Of a DNA stretch of 64,000 bases, positions 1-8,210 are shown one piece after another (the stretch's first letter is position 1; each line of letters starts with the position of its first letter). The position numbers and the translations under genes were made by a program. This DNA comes from Natronorubrum bangense (lineage in GTDB: Archaea > Halobacteriota > Halobacteria > Halobacteriales > Natrialbaceae), in the NCBI RefSeq assembly GCF_004799645.1, contig NZ_CP031305.1, forward strand, positions 930,001-994,000. The letters run 5' to 3'. The notes below the pieces were generated by a model. It saw nothing but the letters and a program-made list of their open reading frames with translations. It was not told where the DNA came from and did no database searches.

Positions 1-791
1 AGACGAGCGGTGCAAACGACGTTCGGATCGCAACTGCAGGAAGCGCGCCGCCGGAAGCCACGATCCGGACCATCGAAGACGAGTTCGGGTGGTATCTCAA
101 ACACGTCTACGGGGCGACCGAGACGGGGCCGCTGATCGCGACCTCCGACGCCGGTCGACACTTCGAAGCGGACAGCGACGACCGGTTCGCGGTCAAGAAA
201 CGCCAGGGGCTTGGGTTCCTCGGGACCGAGATTCGCGTCGTCGACGAGGACGGCGAGGACGTCTCCCAAGATGACAAATCGATCGGCGAGGTCGTCGTCA
301 AGGGCAACCAGGTCATGGAAAAATACTGGAACAAGCCCGAAGAGACCGAGGAAGCCTTCTCCGACCGCATCGAGGGCTACTACCACACCGGCGACCTCGC
401 GACGGTCGACGAACACGGCATGATCGCGATTCAGGACCGCAAAAAGGATATCATCATCTCCGGCGGCGAGAACATCTCGAGTATCGAACTCGAGGACACG
501 CTGTTTGACCACCCCGAAGTCTCGGATGTGGCGGTTATCCCGTCCCCGAGCGAGAAGTGGGGCGAGACGCCGAAGGCGTTTGTCGTCCCGACGAGTGGCG
601 ACCCCGACGAGCCCGGTATCTCCGAAGACGATCTCGTTGCGTTCACCCGTGAAAACCTCGCGAGCTACAAGACCGTCGACCGAATCGAGTTCGTCGAGGA
701 GCTGCCGACGACGGCGACAGGGAAGGTCCAGAAGTACGAACTTCGCGAGGAGGAGTGGGAAGACGAAGACCAGATGGTCGGGCAGGGATAA
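1..791 (+). CDS. AMP-forming acyl-CoA synthetase/ligase, C-terminal part (5' end outside window)
   Basis: The frame is open from base 3 to the TAA at 789-791, so the gene enters from outside the window. The translated fragment (about 262 residues) carries the late core motifs of the adenylate-forming family: HVYGATETGPL (A5), YYHTGDLATVDEHG (A7), RKKDIIISGGENISSIELE (A8 hinge) and PTTATGKVQKYELR with the A10 lysine that catalyses adenylation. Enzymes of this type activate a carboxylic acid with ATP and transfer it to CoA. The short C-terminus and A8 wording fit the medium/long-chain fatty-acyl-CoA ligase branch, but the substrate pocket lies outside the window, so the substrate cannot be called. 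It is followed by atpD about 140 bp downstream in the same direction; no functional link is evident. Confidence 0.9.
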   Translation, partial: TSGANDVRIATAGSAPPEATIRTIEDEFGWYLKHVYGATETGPLIATSDAGRHFEADSDDRFAVKKRQGLGFLGTEIRVVDEDGEDVSQDDKSIGEVVVKGNQVMEKYWNKPEETEEAFSDRIEGYYHTGDLATVDEHGMIAIQDRKKDIIISGGENISSIELEDTLFDHPEVSDVAVIPSPSEKWGETPKAFVVPTSGDPDEPGISEDDLVAFTRENLASYKTVDRIEFVEELPTTATGKVQKYELREEEWEDEDQMVGQG

Positions 792-889
792 CGCCGCGTC
801 CAGCGCGCGGCTGAGCCGGTCGGCAGCGGCGACTCGGTGCATGGCAAGGGGGGAGCCGTCGAGGCGTGGCACCGGCTCACGACGCAAAA

Positions 890-903
890 AACTGTAAACA
901 GTT
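890..903. promoter_or_regulatory. 14-bp inverted repeat over a TATA-like box upstream of atpD
   Basis: AACTGT-AA-ACAGTT is a perfect 6-bp inverted repeat with a 2-bp centre. It overlaps a TATA-like TGTAAAC about 35-40 bp upstream of the atpD ATG. A second short hairpin (TGGGGG ... CCCCCA, 911-929) lies just before the start codon. The inverted repeat could be an operator or the promoter itself; this is inference from position and symmetry only. Confidence 0.35.
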
Positions 904-933
904 ATCCGACTGGGGGCTCAATCCCCCCACAAG

Positions 934-1653
934 ATGGCCAAGGACGTCAAGCCCACCCGCAAGAACCTGATGGAGATCGAGGATCGGATCGAACTCTCCG
1001 AGCGCGGGCATGGCACCTTAGAGAAGAAACGGGACGGGCTGATTATGGAGTTTATGGACATCCTGGACAAAGCCCAGGACGTCCGCGGTGACTTAGCCGA
1101 CGACTACAACTCGGCCCAGAAGAAGATCAATATGGCTCGAGCCATGGAAGGCGACGTCGCCGTTCGCGGGGCCGCGGCTGCACTGCAGGAACACCCCGAG
1201 ATCACCACCGAGTCGAAAAACATCATGGGCGTCGTCGTCCCACAGATCGAGTCCTCGCGGGTCTCGAAGAGCTTAGATCAGCGTGGCTACGGGATCATGG
1301 GCACATCCGCCCGTATCGACGAAGCCGCCGAAGCCTACGAAGACCTCTTGGAGAGCATCATCCTCGCCGCCGAAGTCGAGACGGCGATGAAGAAGATGCT
1401 CAAAGAGATCGAGACCACCAAGCGCCGTGTCAACGCACTCGAGTTCAAACTCCTGCCCGACCTCTACGAGAACCAGGAGTACATCGAGCAGAAACTCGAG
1501 GAACAGGAACGCGAGGAGACCTTCCGCCTGAAGAAGATCAAAGAGAAGAAAGAACAACAGGAGAAAGCAGAGCGGGAGGCTGAAGCAGAAGCCGCCGAGG
1601 CCGAGGAGGCCGACGAGTCGGAACTCGAACAGGCACCCGCTGGCGACGACTGA
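934..1653 (+). CDS. atpD: A-type ATP synthase subunit D (central stalk)
   Basis: A 239-residue protein that forms the coiled-coil rotor shaft of the archaeal A1Ao ATP synthase, coupling ion flow through the membrane ring to ATP synthesis in the A3B3 head. The N-terminus ([19 protein letters not shown], then [12 protein letters not shown]) is the conserved subunit D opening, and residues 170-215 are a long charged helix ([19 protein letters not shown]). The acidic, Glu/Ala-rich tail after residue 215 is typical of haloarchaeal versions. The usual partner genes (atpA, atpB, atpF and others) are not in the window. The gene stands between an acyl-CoA synthetase and a small Zn-ribbon protein, so atpD appears separated from the main atp operon unless that operon lies just upstream of the window. 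Confidence 0.95.
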   Translation: MAKDVKPTRKNLMEIEDRIELSERGHGTLEKKRDGLIMEFMDILDKAQDVRGDLADDYNSAQKKINMARAMEGDVAVRGAAAALQEHPEITTESKNIMGVVVPQIESSRVSKSLDQRGYGIMGTSARIDEAAEAYEDLLESIILAAEVETAMKKMLKEIETTKRRVNALEFKLLPDLYENQEYIEQKLEEQEREETFRLKKIKEKKEQQEKAEREAEAEAAEAEEADESELEQAPAGDD

Positions 1654-1671
1654 GCGCGTCTGAGACCGACG

Positions 1672-2070
1672 ATGGCCTGTTCAGAGTGTGGAACGTCGAC
1701 GATCGTCTTTTCGGTCCCCGAATCGTATCGACAGTATACGCCGGCGAACGCGACAGTCACAACGCTCTGTCCGCGCTGTCTCACCGTCGAGGCGGCCGCG
1801 TCGGTCGACCCCGCTGGCGAGCCGGATTTTACGCGCGTCAGCGATGCGTTTCCGACGGCGGCGAACGCAGCGGTCCCACTGGCGCTTGCACTGGGGCTGT
1901 GTTCCTCGCTTGCGACCAACCGGTCAGCGATCGAGACGCTACTCGAGGACGTCGAGCGGGCGGGAACGGACCCGCTGTTGGTTCTCGACCGGCTCAGTGC
2001 TGATCCCACGGTGGAGCCAGCGATCGACCTCGAGCGACGACGACACCAACTCGAGCAGCTGCTGTACTGA
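1672..2070 (+). CDS. Small haloarchaeal protein with N-terminal zinc ribbon (DUF6276-like)
   Basis: A 132-residue protein whose ATG is 18 bp after the atpD stop, so the two are probably cotranscribed. Two cysteine pairs (CSEC at residues 3-6 and CPRC near 35-38) form a likely zinc ribbon. The rest is alpha-helical with a hydrophobic centre (PLALALGLCSSLATN) and a run LLEDVERAGTDPLLVLDRL. From memory this resembles the haloarchaeal DUF6276 family found beside atpD; I could not verify that. The function is unknown. The constant position next to subunit D suggests, but does not show, a role connected with ATP synthase assembly. Confidence 0.8.
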   Translation: MACSECGTSTIVFSVPESYRQYTPANATVTTLCPRCLTVEAAASVDPAGEPDFTRVSDAFPTAANAAVPLALALGLCSSLATNRSAIETLLEDVERAGTDPLLVLDRLSADPTVEPAIDLERRRHQLEQLLY

Positions 2071-2134
2071 GTTCGCAATGGCGACTCGAGTGGCCACGTC
2101 GGGGGCTCCGGAGCCGCGACACTGAGTAGCGATA

Positions 2135-2209
2135 GTAACAACTGAAACTGGTTGTACCCGACCGCACAGCTGTCGTGCGTTCGGGTGCGCACTGACGGTC
2201 AGTGGCTAC
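2135..2209 (-). repeat. Near-palindromic intergenic repeat, copy A (75 bp)
   Basis: Read on the minus strand it starts GTAGCCACTGACCGTCAGTG and ends CAGTTGTTAC. It matches copies B (31317-31392) and C (45154-45229) over the full length. The two halves pair with each other, and the centre forms a stem from CGAACGCAC/GTGCGGTCGG-type arms around a short loop. It sits between the convergent ends of the Zn-ribbon gene and DUF5811. Confidence 0.8.
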
Positions 2210-2283
2210 GACAGTCGGTGATAGCCACAGCTTTCTGGTCGGTGAAAACGTGTGGGCGCGATGCCCGAGAACCGAGCGTGGAG

Positions 2284-2682
2284 TTACTTCGCAGTCGGGG
2301 TGACGCCGTCACTGACGGCCTGTTTGACCTGCAGTGCAGCGCTTGCAGCGAGGCCACGGGCGACCTCGTCGCGTTCGGCGGCAGTGATGAGTTCTTCAGC
2401 GGCTGCGACCTCTTCGACGTCGGGGGTAAAGCCAGCACTGACGGCGTGGCCGATCGGCGGTCGGACGGCGACGGTGACCTGTGGACCGGTGAGCCCACTG
2501 GAGATATCGGAGTCGACAACGTATTCATCGGGGAGGAACTCTCGCGTTCGAGCAGCGATTCGCGAGACATCACGGTGAAGCAGACGTTTCTGTGCCCTCG
2601 AGAGGTCCGGAACGTCCGCCGCGGCACGCTGACCAGCACCAGTTTCTCCCGGCAGCCCTGCGTACGGCGTATTTCCGTTCAT
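2284..2682 (-). CDS. DUF5811 family haloarchaeal protein
   Basis: A 132-residue protein beginning MNGNTPYAGLPGETGAGQ. This start is preferred over longer in-frame extensions because the upstream residues lack haloarchaeal composition and the N-terminus matches what I recall of DUF5811. The body has a charged segment (DLSRAQKRLLHRDVSRIAAR), a beta-rich part ending GPQVTVAVRPPIGHAVSAGF and a C-terminal helical region rich in Ala/Glu. There is no signal peptide or membrane span. It lies 83 bp downstream of the arginine decarboxylase in the same direction and may share its transcript. Function unknown. Confidence 0.8.
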   Translation of the reverse strand: MNGNTPYAGLPGETGAGQRAAADVPDLSRAQKRLLHRDVSRIAARTREFLPDEYVVDSDISSGLTGPQVTVAVRPPIGHAVSAGFTPDVEEVAAAEELITAAERDEVARGLAASAALQVKQAVSDGVTPTAK

Positions 2683-2765
2683 GAGAAGTGTGTACCCGGA
2701 CCAATGCGCTGACGGGTAAAAAGGATTCGCCTTCAGACAATCCAGACGAGGCGACTTGTCACAGA

Positions 2766-3245
2766 CTAGCAAATCGGCTCGCTGTCGCCGTACACAGCCA
2801 GTACGAGCGCTGTCGTGTACGTTCCTGACTCGGCCTGCTCGCTCTCGACGACGACGTTCGGCTCGGTGAACTCCCAGTCACGCAGCTCCTGTCCTGCACG
2901 CAGCCCCTCGTGGACGCGCCGGTCGACGTCGTTGGCGTCAGTTTCGCCCGCAACTTCGTAGAACAGTCCCGGCCCGTCGTCGACGGCTTGGGACCACGCG
3001 AGCGCGGCGGACACCTGTCCCGGGCCGGCCGTGGTGGCTCGAGCCTCGACGACGGTCAGCCGTTCGCCAGCGGGGCCGAGGTCGGGTGCGGTGCCGACGG
3101 CTTCGACAGCGGTCGCAGCCGGAATAACAGACGAGACGGAGACGAGATTGTAGTTTTCGACGCCTGCCGCTGCGAGTGCAGCGTCGTAGGAGGCCATTTC
3201 GGTCGGCGCAGATGCCGATCCCCAGACGACTCGAATCAGACTCAT
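2766..3245 (-). CDS. pdaD: Pyruvoyl-dependent arginine decarboxylase
   Basis: A 159-residue proenzyme of the PvlArgDC family, which converts arginine to agmatine. In archaea agmatine feeds polyamine synthesis and agmatidine modification of tRNA-Ile2. The self-cleavage site is visible as NLVSVSSVIP: by analogy with the Methanocaldococcus enzyme, cleavage falls between Ser38 and Ser39, giving a small beta chain and a pyruvoyl-capped alpha chain. Other family marks are VVWGSASAPTEMASYDAAL at the N-terminus and the PGLFYEVAGE segment. The start MSLIRVVWG (3243-3245) is chosen because the family begins right before this strand. It lies 63 bp after PAN and 83 bp before DUF5811, all on the minus strand. 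Confidence 0.92.
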   Translation of the reverse strand: MSLIRVVWGSASAPTEMASYDAALAAAGVENYNLVSVSSVIPAATAVEAVGTAPDLGPAGERLTVVEARATTAGPGQVSAALAWSQAVDDGPGLFYEVAGETDANDVDRRVHEGLRAGQELRDWEFTEPNVVVESEQAESGTYTTALVLAVYGDSEPIC

Positions 3246-3308
3246 ATCCGTGTTCGGGGATGGACAGCGTAAGGCGTTGCGATCCAACAACGAAACGGTT
3301 CAGGAGTC

Positions 3309-4541
3309 TTACTGGTAGAAGTAGCCAGCCGAGGAAATGACGTCACTCGAGTCATCGTCTTCGATCTTTTCTAAGGCCTCGAGGAAGTCGCCGTGGTTGA
3401 CTTCGTCACGGTCGTCGCGGATAGCGAACATCCCGGCTTCGGTGGCGAGACTTTCGATTTCGGCACCGGAGTACCCCTCAGTCTCTTCGGACAGCACCTC
3501 GAAGTCGACGGCGTCTGAGACGCTCATGCCGCGGGTGTGAATCTGGAGAATCTGTTCGCGGCCGTCGCGGTCGGGTTCGGGCACCTCGATGAGGCGGTCG
3601 AACCGGCCGGGACGAAGGATGGCGCGGTCGAGCATATCGAATCGGTTCGTCGCGGCGATGATGCGGATCTCACCGCGGGCCTCGAATCCGTCCATCTCGG
3701 AGAGCAGTTGCATCATCGTCCGCTGGACCTCGGCGTCGCCGGAGGTCTTCGATTCCGTGCGTGTGGTTGCGATTGCGTCGATCTCGTCGATAAAGATGAT
3801 CGCTGGCTGACGCTCGCGGGCCATCTCGAAGAGATCGCGGACGAGCCGGGAGCCTTCGCCGATGAACTTGCGGACGAGTTCCGAGCCAGCCATCTTGATA
3901 AAAGTCGCGTCGGTCTCGTGAGCGACCGCTTTGGCGAGCATCGTCTTGCCGGTGCCCGGTGGGCCGTACAGCAACACACCGCTTGGCGGCTCGATACCGA
4001 CTTCGTCGAACAGTTCGGGTTCGGCGAGTGGCTGTTCGACAGCCTCACGAACTTCGCGGATCTGTTCGTCGATTCCGCCGATATCCGCGTAGGTGACCGC
4101 CGGCTTCTCGGTGATCTCCATCGACTGGGCACGCGCGTCGGTTTCGGCGTCCAAGATCGTCTGGATCGCAAACGAGTCGTTGACGGCGACGCGGTCGCCG
4201 GCGCTGACCTGCTCGAGAATGCGCGGCGAGACGTCGGTGAGCACCTCCTGGTTGTTCCCGTGCTGTTTGACGATTACCTCGTCGTTCTCGAGGACGTCCT
4301 CGACGGTCGCGATGTATAGCGAGGAGCTTTTGAGCGTCTCGTTTTCGCGCTCGACGCGGTCGGCGCGCTCGCGCAGTTTCCGGCGACGGTCTTCGGCGTT
4401 CTCGAGTTGTTCGGAGAGCTGTTCATTGACGTCCACGAGATCGGCATAATGCCCGCGGAGCGCCTCGAGCCGCTCATCGTCGGGGAGATCGGGATCGATA
4501 TCGCGGTGAGGTCGGTCTGGAATAGACGGGCTTCGAGACAT
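3309..4541 (-). CDS. pan: Proteasome-activating nucleotidase (PAN), AAA ATPase
   Basis: A 410-residue hexameric unfoldase that feeds substrates into the 20S proteasome. It has an N-terminal coiled coil (about residues 25-75), an OB domain (IATVEDVLENDEVIVKQHG onwards) and an AAA module with Walker A GPPGTGKT (near residue 196), Walker B IIFIDEIDAI, sensor ATNRFD and the arginine fingers RPGRFDR. The C-terminus GYFYQ provides the HbYX motif (F-Y-Q) that docks into the alpha-ring and opens the gate. The start MSRSPSIPDR is used because a TATA box lies about 30 bp upstream of it, which makes the longer in-frame start unlikely. Proteasome genes are not in the window. Haloarchaea often have two PAN paralogues; which one this is cannot be told here. 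Confidence 0.96.
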   Translation of the reverse strand: MSRSPSIPDRPHRDIDPDLPDDERLEALRGHYADLVDVNEQLSEQLENAEDRRRKLRERADRVERENETLKSSSLYIATVEDVLENDEVIVKQHGNNQEVLTDVSPRILEQVSAGDRVAVNDSFAIQTILDAETDARAQSMEITEKPAVTYADIGGIDEQIREVREAVEQPLAEPELFDEVGIEPPSGVLLYGPPGTGKTMLAKAVAHETDATFIKMAGSELVRKFIGEGSRLVRDLFEMARERQPAIIFIDEIDAIATTRTESKTSGDAEVQRTMMQLLSEMDGFEARGEIRIIAATNRFDMLDRAILRPGRFDRLIEVPEPDRDGREQILQIHTRGMSVSDAVDFEVLSEETEGYSGAEIESLATEAGMFAIRDDRDEVNHGDFLEALEKIEDDDSSDVISSAGYFYQ

Positions 4542-4568
4542 CCTGACGTACGCTGGTAAGTCCCCCAC

Positions 4569-4576
4569 GATAAATG
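4569..4576 (-). promoter_or_regulatory. TATA box for pan
   Basis: The minus strand reads CATTTATC, centred about 30 bp upstream of the PAN ATG at 4541. This fits a leaderless or near-leaderless haloarchaeal transcript and supports the chosen start. Confidence 0.5.
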
Positions 4577-4700
4577 TGCCTTTGGGTCGCGGACGGTTTT
4601 TGCGCCACCAGTCTGACGCCGTCGGCGGCGTTTCTCCCGTTCGCAGCCCTGCAGCGCGGATTACAAGGGACCGACTGGGGGATGTCGAACGGACAAGCGG

Positions 4701-5378
4701 TCACCGCGTGGAAGTGGGCTGTGGTTCCCAGACCCGAATCGCGTAGATGAGAAACGGGACACCGATCGCCGTTGGCCCCAACCAGCGGACCAGCGCCGGG
4801 ATCATCGTGAGGTTGACCGTGATCGCAGCGGTCACGGTCGCGATATAGGCACCACCCATGAACCCGATGTGCGAACTGAGCCACGGGCGGCGATCCGCTG
4901 GCGGCGAGCGGAGTTCGTCCAGCGTGCGGATGGCGAACCCGGCTCCAATAGCACCGAACATGGCCAGAGCAGGTGCCAGTCCGACTGGCCCAGTGATCGT
5001 TTGCCAGCCGCCTGCGACCAGCATCAGACCCCCGATAAGCACCATCGTTCCGTGGCCAGCGTAATCGATCCCCGTCGGTGCTGCCAGCCCAGCCCGTCGG
5101 CGTGCGATTACCCGATACCCCCCAAACACCAGATAGCCGCTGAACACGGCGATCGCGAGGAGAAACCAGTTTTCGTCTCGGCCAGCGAGCGGAAGCGCCG
5201 TCACAACGACGATCACCATCGACAGCACGTACCACTTCCCGGCGACGTTGTGTCGCCTGCCACCCTTTCGTGTCACGATCGCGCCAAGCCCCGCCCCGAG
5301 CGCCACGACTCCCGCGACGATGTGGATGGAAAGAAGCGGATCAGCGAGCAGCGAGTTGAGTTCACTCTCGCCCGTCAT
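4701..5378 (-). CDS. Multi-spanning membrane protein (DUF2306-like)
   Basis: A 225-residue integral membrane protein starting MTGESELNSLL. Six or more hydrophobic segments are visible, including IHIVAGVVALGAGLGAIVT, VLSMVIVVVTALPLA, FLLAIAVFSGYLVFGGYRV, GTMVLIGGLMLVAGG and LAPALAMFGAIGAGFAI. Histidines in or near the spans (LLSIHIVAG, GRRHNVAGKWY, SSHIGFMGGAYIA) resemble the DUF2306 group of predicted membrane proteins with possible cofactor ligands. The protein has no recognised enzymatic domain and the function is unknown. It is divergent from the HTH-10 regulator at 5554 with a 175-bp shared upstream region, which makes that regulator a candidate controller. Confidence 0.75.
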   Translation of the reverse strand: MTGESELNSLLADPLLSIHIVAGVVALGAGLGAIVTRKGGRRHNVAGKWYVLSMVIVVVTALPLAGRDENWFLLAIAVFSGYLVFGGYRVIARRRAGLAAPTGIDYAGHGTMVLIGGLMLVAGGWQTITGPVGLAPALAMFGAIGAGFAIRTLDELRSPPADRRPWLSSHIGFMGGAYIATVTAAITVNLTMIPALVRWLGPTAIGVPFLIYAIRVWEPQPTSTR

Positions 5379-5553
5379 CGATACACCTCGCGTCTGTCGA
5401 CCCGTGTTCGTCTCTCGAGCATGGCTATGGACTGGACGACTCGCAGGGAATAGCTTCCCCCAACATGTTGGCGATCCCGCGTGGCAGCCGACGCGGCTGG
5501 CACTCTGACCCAAAGCGATTGGTACAGTGGGCACCAATACGAAACAGAACGGA

Positions 5554-6216
5554 ATGATCACAGCATCGTTTCGGATTCAGCTCCCGGAGGGCATCTGGGT
5601 GACTGACCTGTCACAGGCGTTTCCCGACGCGACGTTCCGATTACTGACCGGCGTCCAGATGGGCGAGACGGCGGTTGAACTCGGTGAGGTCATCGCCAGA
5701 GAGCCACGCCCCATTTCGGAGCGGATCGCGGCCCACCCGTCGATCGAGAGCTATCAGCGACTCGAGGTAACCGACGATCGATCACTCGCGAAGTACGAGA
5801 CGACTGATACGGATCTCTACGCCTTCATCAAGGATTCCGCTTTCCCGCCGGAGTTTCCGATCGACGTTCGAAACGGATGGTACGTGCTGGATTTCACCGG
5901 CACGAACACCGCGTTCGACCGCCTTTGCAACGCGCTTGATGCAATCGACTACCGATACGAACTCCTGTCGTGCGTCGAAACCCGAGAAACGGGCGGTCTA
6001 CTCACCGACAGGCAACAAACAGTGCTCGAGGCAGCACTCCGGGCGGGCTACTTCGACGTCCCGCGAGAGTGTACGCTCGCCGAACTCGCGTCGGACCTTG
6101 GGATCGATAAGTCGACGGCAAGCGGGATTCTCCGTCGTGGCGAACGGCGGATTCTGACGCAAGCGCTGACGGGCGCTTCCGGCGGTCGATTCGACGACGT
6201 CGACCGCCCGCGGTGA
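5554..6216 (+). CDS. HTH-10 (Bat-type) family transcriptional regulator
   Basis: A 220-residue regulator. Its C-terminal part (about residues 145-205) is the bacterio-opsin-activator HTH_10 domain: LLTDRQQTVLEAALRAGYFD, then CTLAELASDLGIDKSTASG and LRRGERRIL. The N-terminal 140 residues form the usual haloarchaeal ligand-type half seen in this family (MITASFRIQLPEGIWVTDLS). The ATG at 5554 is preferred to the one at 5527 because MITASFRI is the typical family start. It is transcribed divergently from the DUF2306-like membrane protein. Despite the family name it is 35 kb from the opsin genes and lacks the PAS/GAF part of true Bat, so I do not call it the opsin activator. Confidence 0.85.
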   Translation: MITASFRIQLPEGIWVTDLSQAFPDATFRLLTGVQMGETAVELGEVIAREPRPISERIAAHPSIESYQRLEVTDDRSLAKYETTDTDLYAFIKDSAFPPEFPIDVRNGWYVLDFTGTNTAFDRLCNALDAIDYRYELLSCVETRETGGLLTDRQQTVLEAALRAGYFDVPRECTLAELASDLGIDKSTASGILRRGERRILTQALTGASGGRFDDVDRPR

Positions 6217-6256
6217 GCGTGCGTTGGTTCCGCAGGTGAAAACGATCCGTACCCGA

Positions 6257-8068
6257 TCAGTCGAGCAGCGCTTCCAGCTCCTCGAGTCGCTCGCCGTAGG
6301 TCTCGAGAGCACGATCGATCGGCTCGGACGTACTCATGTCGACGCCGGCGATCCGCAACAGCTCGAGGGGATACTCGCGGGAGCCACGCTGGAGGAACTC
6401 GAGGTAGCTGTCGGCCGCCTCCCGGTCCGGCTCGCCGCCGGCACCGTTCGGCAGAATATCGTCGACGATGGCCAGTGCGGCGGAGATCCCGGTCGCGTAC
6501 TGGTAGACGTAGAACGCCCGGTAGAAGTGGGGAATGCGCATCCACTCGGTGGCGATGCGATCGTCGACCACGGCGGGCTCGTAGTAGTCCTCCTTGAGTT
6601 CCCGATAGCAGTCGTCGAGACGGTCGGCCGTCAGCGGCTCGCCCGCTTCCTCGAGTTCGTGGGCTTTGTGTTCGAACTCCGCAAAGAGCGTCTGCCGGTA
6701 GAGCGTCGATCGGACGCGCTCTACGAACTCGTTCAAAACGTGTTTGCGGAACTCGGGGTCGTCGCTGGTCTCGAGTAAGTGTGCCGTCAGCAGGGCCTCG
6801 TTGACCGTACTGGCGACTTCGGCGACGAAGATTTCGTAGCCCGAGTAGACGAACGGCTGTTCGTCTTTCGTCAGTTCCGAATGCATCGAGTGGCCGAGTT
6901 CGTGGGCCAGCGTGTACATCGAGGAGATGTCGTCCTGATAGTTCATCAGAATAAACGGCTGGGTGTCGTAGGTCCCCCCGGAGTAGGCCCCGGACTGTTT
7001 GCCCTCGTTCTCGTAGACGTCGACCCACTGGGAGTCGAGCCCCTCGGCGACGCGAGACTGATACTCCTCGCCAAGTGGCTCGAGCGCGTCGACGACGTAC
7101 TCGGTCGCCTGCTCGTAGTCGACCTCAGGGCCTTCGTCACCGGTCAGTGGCATATAGATGTCCCACATCTGGAGGTCGTCGACTTCGAGCGCCTGTGCTT
7201 TGAGCTCGGCGTGGCGGTGGAGTTTATCGAGGTTGTCGTGGACGGTCTCGACGAGCGTATCGTAGACGTCGACAGGGACGTTGGGACCGTCGAGAGCAGC
7301 TTCGCGAGCGGTATCGTAGTTGCGTGCCTGGGCCGTCTTGACGTCGGCTTTGACGCTGTTTTTGTAGGTGGACGCGACCGTGTTCCGGACCGCCTCCCAC
7401 TCGTCGAAGTACTCCTCGTAGACCTGTTGGCGAAACTCCCGGTCGGGGCGTTTGAGCAGGTTGACGAAGTTACTCTGTGTGATTTCGACGGCCTCGCCAT
7501 CGGGATCCTCGACGGTGGGGAACGTCATGTCCGCGTTCGAGAGCATAGTGTAGACGTCACCCGTTGCACCCGTGACCTCGCTCAGGTCTGCGAGGAGCTC
7601 CTCGACTTCTGCCGATCGGGTGTGCGGTTTCATCCGGAGGACGTCATCGATGTAGTGGTCGTACGTCTCGAGGTCGGGTTCGGCCTCGACCATCGTTTCG
7701 AACTCCTCGCGGGTGAGGTCCTGAATCTCGGGATCGATGAACGACGCCGCAGACTGTGCATCGGCGGCGAGTGACTGCGCTCGCGCTGTCAGTGCCTGAT
7801 ACTCCTGATTGGTCGTATCCTCGTCGCGGCGCATTCGGGCGTAGGCGGCGACCGTCGACACCTCTCGCATGATCTCATCGCGCAACTCGAGGACTGAACG
7901 GAGCGTTTCGGCATCGTCGGTGACCTGCTCTTCGTAGGCCGCGAGCTCGTCGACACGTTCGGCGACTGATTCGTAGGCGGCCTCCCAGTCGTCGTCTGTC
8001 GCGTAAATGCTCTCGAGGGCCCAGGTATACTCCTCGTCGACCTCGGAGCGGTCGGGAACGGAACTCAT
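6257..8068 (-). CDS. pepF: Oligoendopeptidase F (M3B zinc metallopeptidase)
   Basis: A 603-residue cytoplasmic zinc peptidase that degrades short peptides, plausibly those released by the proteasome. The catalytic motif TLAHELGHSMHSEL supplies the HExxH-type zinc site, with the downstream glutamate in the YEIFVAEVASTVNEALL segment. The N-terminal half is the helical domain typical of PepF, and the length matches the family (about 600). The start MSSVPDRSEVDEEYTW is typical. There is no signal peptide. It converges with the HTH-10 gene, with 40 bp between their stops. Confidence 0.93.
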   Translation of the reverse strand: MSSVPDRSEVDEEYTWALESIYATDDDWEAAYESVAERVDELAAYEEQVTDDAETLRSVLELRDEIMREVSTVAAYARMRRDEDTTNQEYQALTARAQSLAADAQSAASFIDPEIQDLTREEFETMVEAEPDLETYDHYIDDVLRMKPHTRSAEVEELLADLSEVTGATGDVYTMLSNADMTFPTVEDPDGEAVEITQSNFVNLLKRPDREFRQQVYEEYFDEWEAVRNTVASTYKNSVKADVKTAQARNYDTAREAALDGPNVPVDVYDTLVETVHDNLDKLHRHAELKAQALEVDDLQMWDIYMPLTGDEGPEVDYEQATEYVVDALEPLGEEYQSRVAEGLDSQWVDVYENEGKQSGAYSGGTYDTQPFILMNYQDDISSMYTLAHELGHSMHSELTKDEQPFVYSGYEIFVAEVASTVNEALLTAHLLETSDDPEFRKHVLNEFVERVRSTLYRQTLFAEFEHKAHELEEAGEPLTADRLDDCYRELKEDYYEPAVVDDRIATEWMRIPHFYRAFYVYQYATGISAALAIVDDILPNGAGGEPDREAADSYLEFLQRGSREYPLELLRIAGVDMSTSEPIDRALETYGERLEELEALLD

Positions 8069-8170
8069 ACCCCCGATTTCGGAACGGAGGTGGTAAAACG
8101 TGTCGGACGCCGAAGGTAGTGTACAACGTGGCGAAAGCGCCTGTTAACGGGGTGTGGCGATTATTCGGCT

Positions 8171-8188
8171 GGGAAAAGGGTTTAACTA
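8171..8188 (+). promoter_or_regulatory. BRE/TATA of the histidine kinase gene
   Basis: GGGAAAAGGG (purine-rich, BRE-like) followed by TTTAACTA, whose centre is about 27 bp upstream of the ATG at 8211. The spacing fits a leaderless transcript and argues against the upstream in-frame start at 8154. Confidence 0.55.
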
Positions 8189-8210
8189 CGTCTACCGAGT
8201 GGACCGTGCA

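Noticed and set aside
5554..6216. HTH-10 gene as the opsin activator Bat
   Set aside because: Only the HTH_10 domain is shared; PAS/GAF parts of Bat are missing and the gene is 35 kb from bop/hop.
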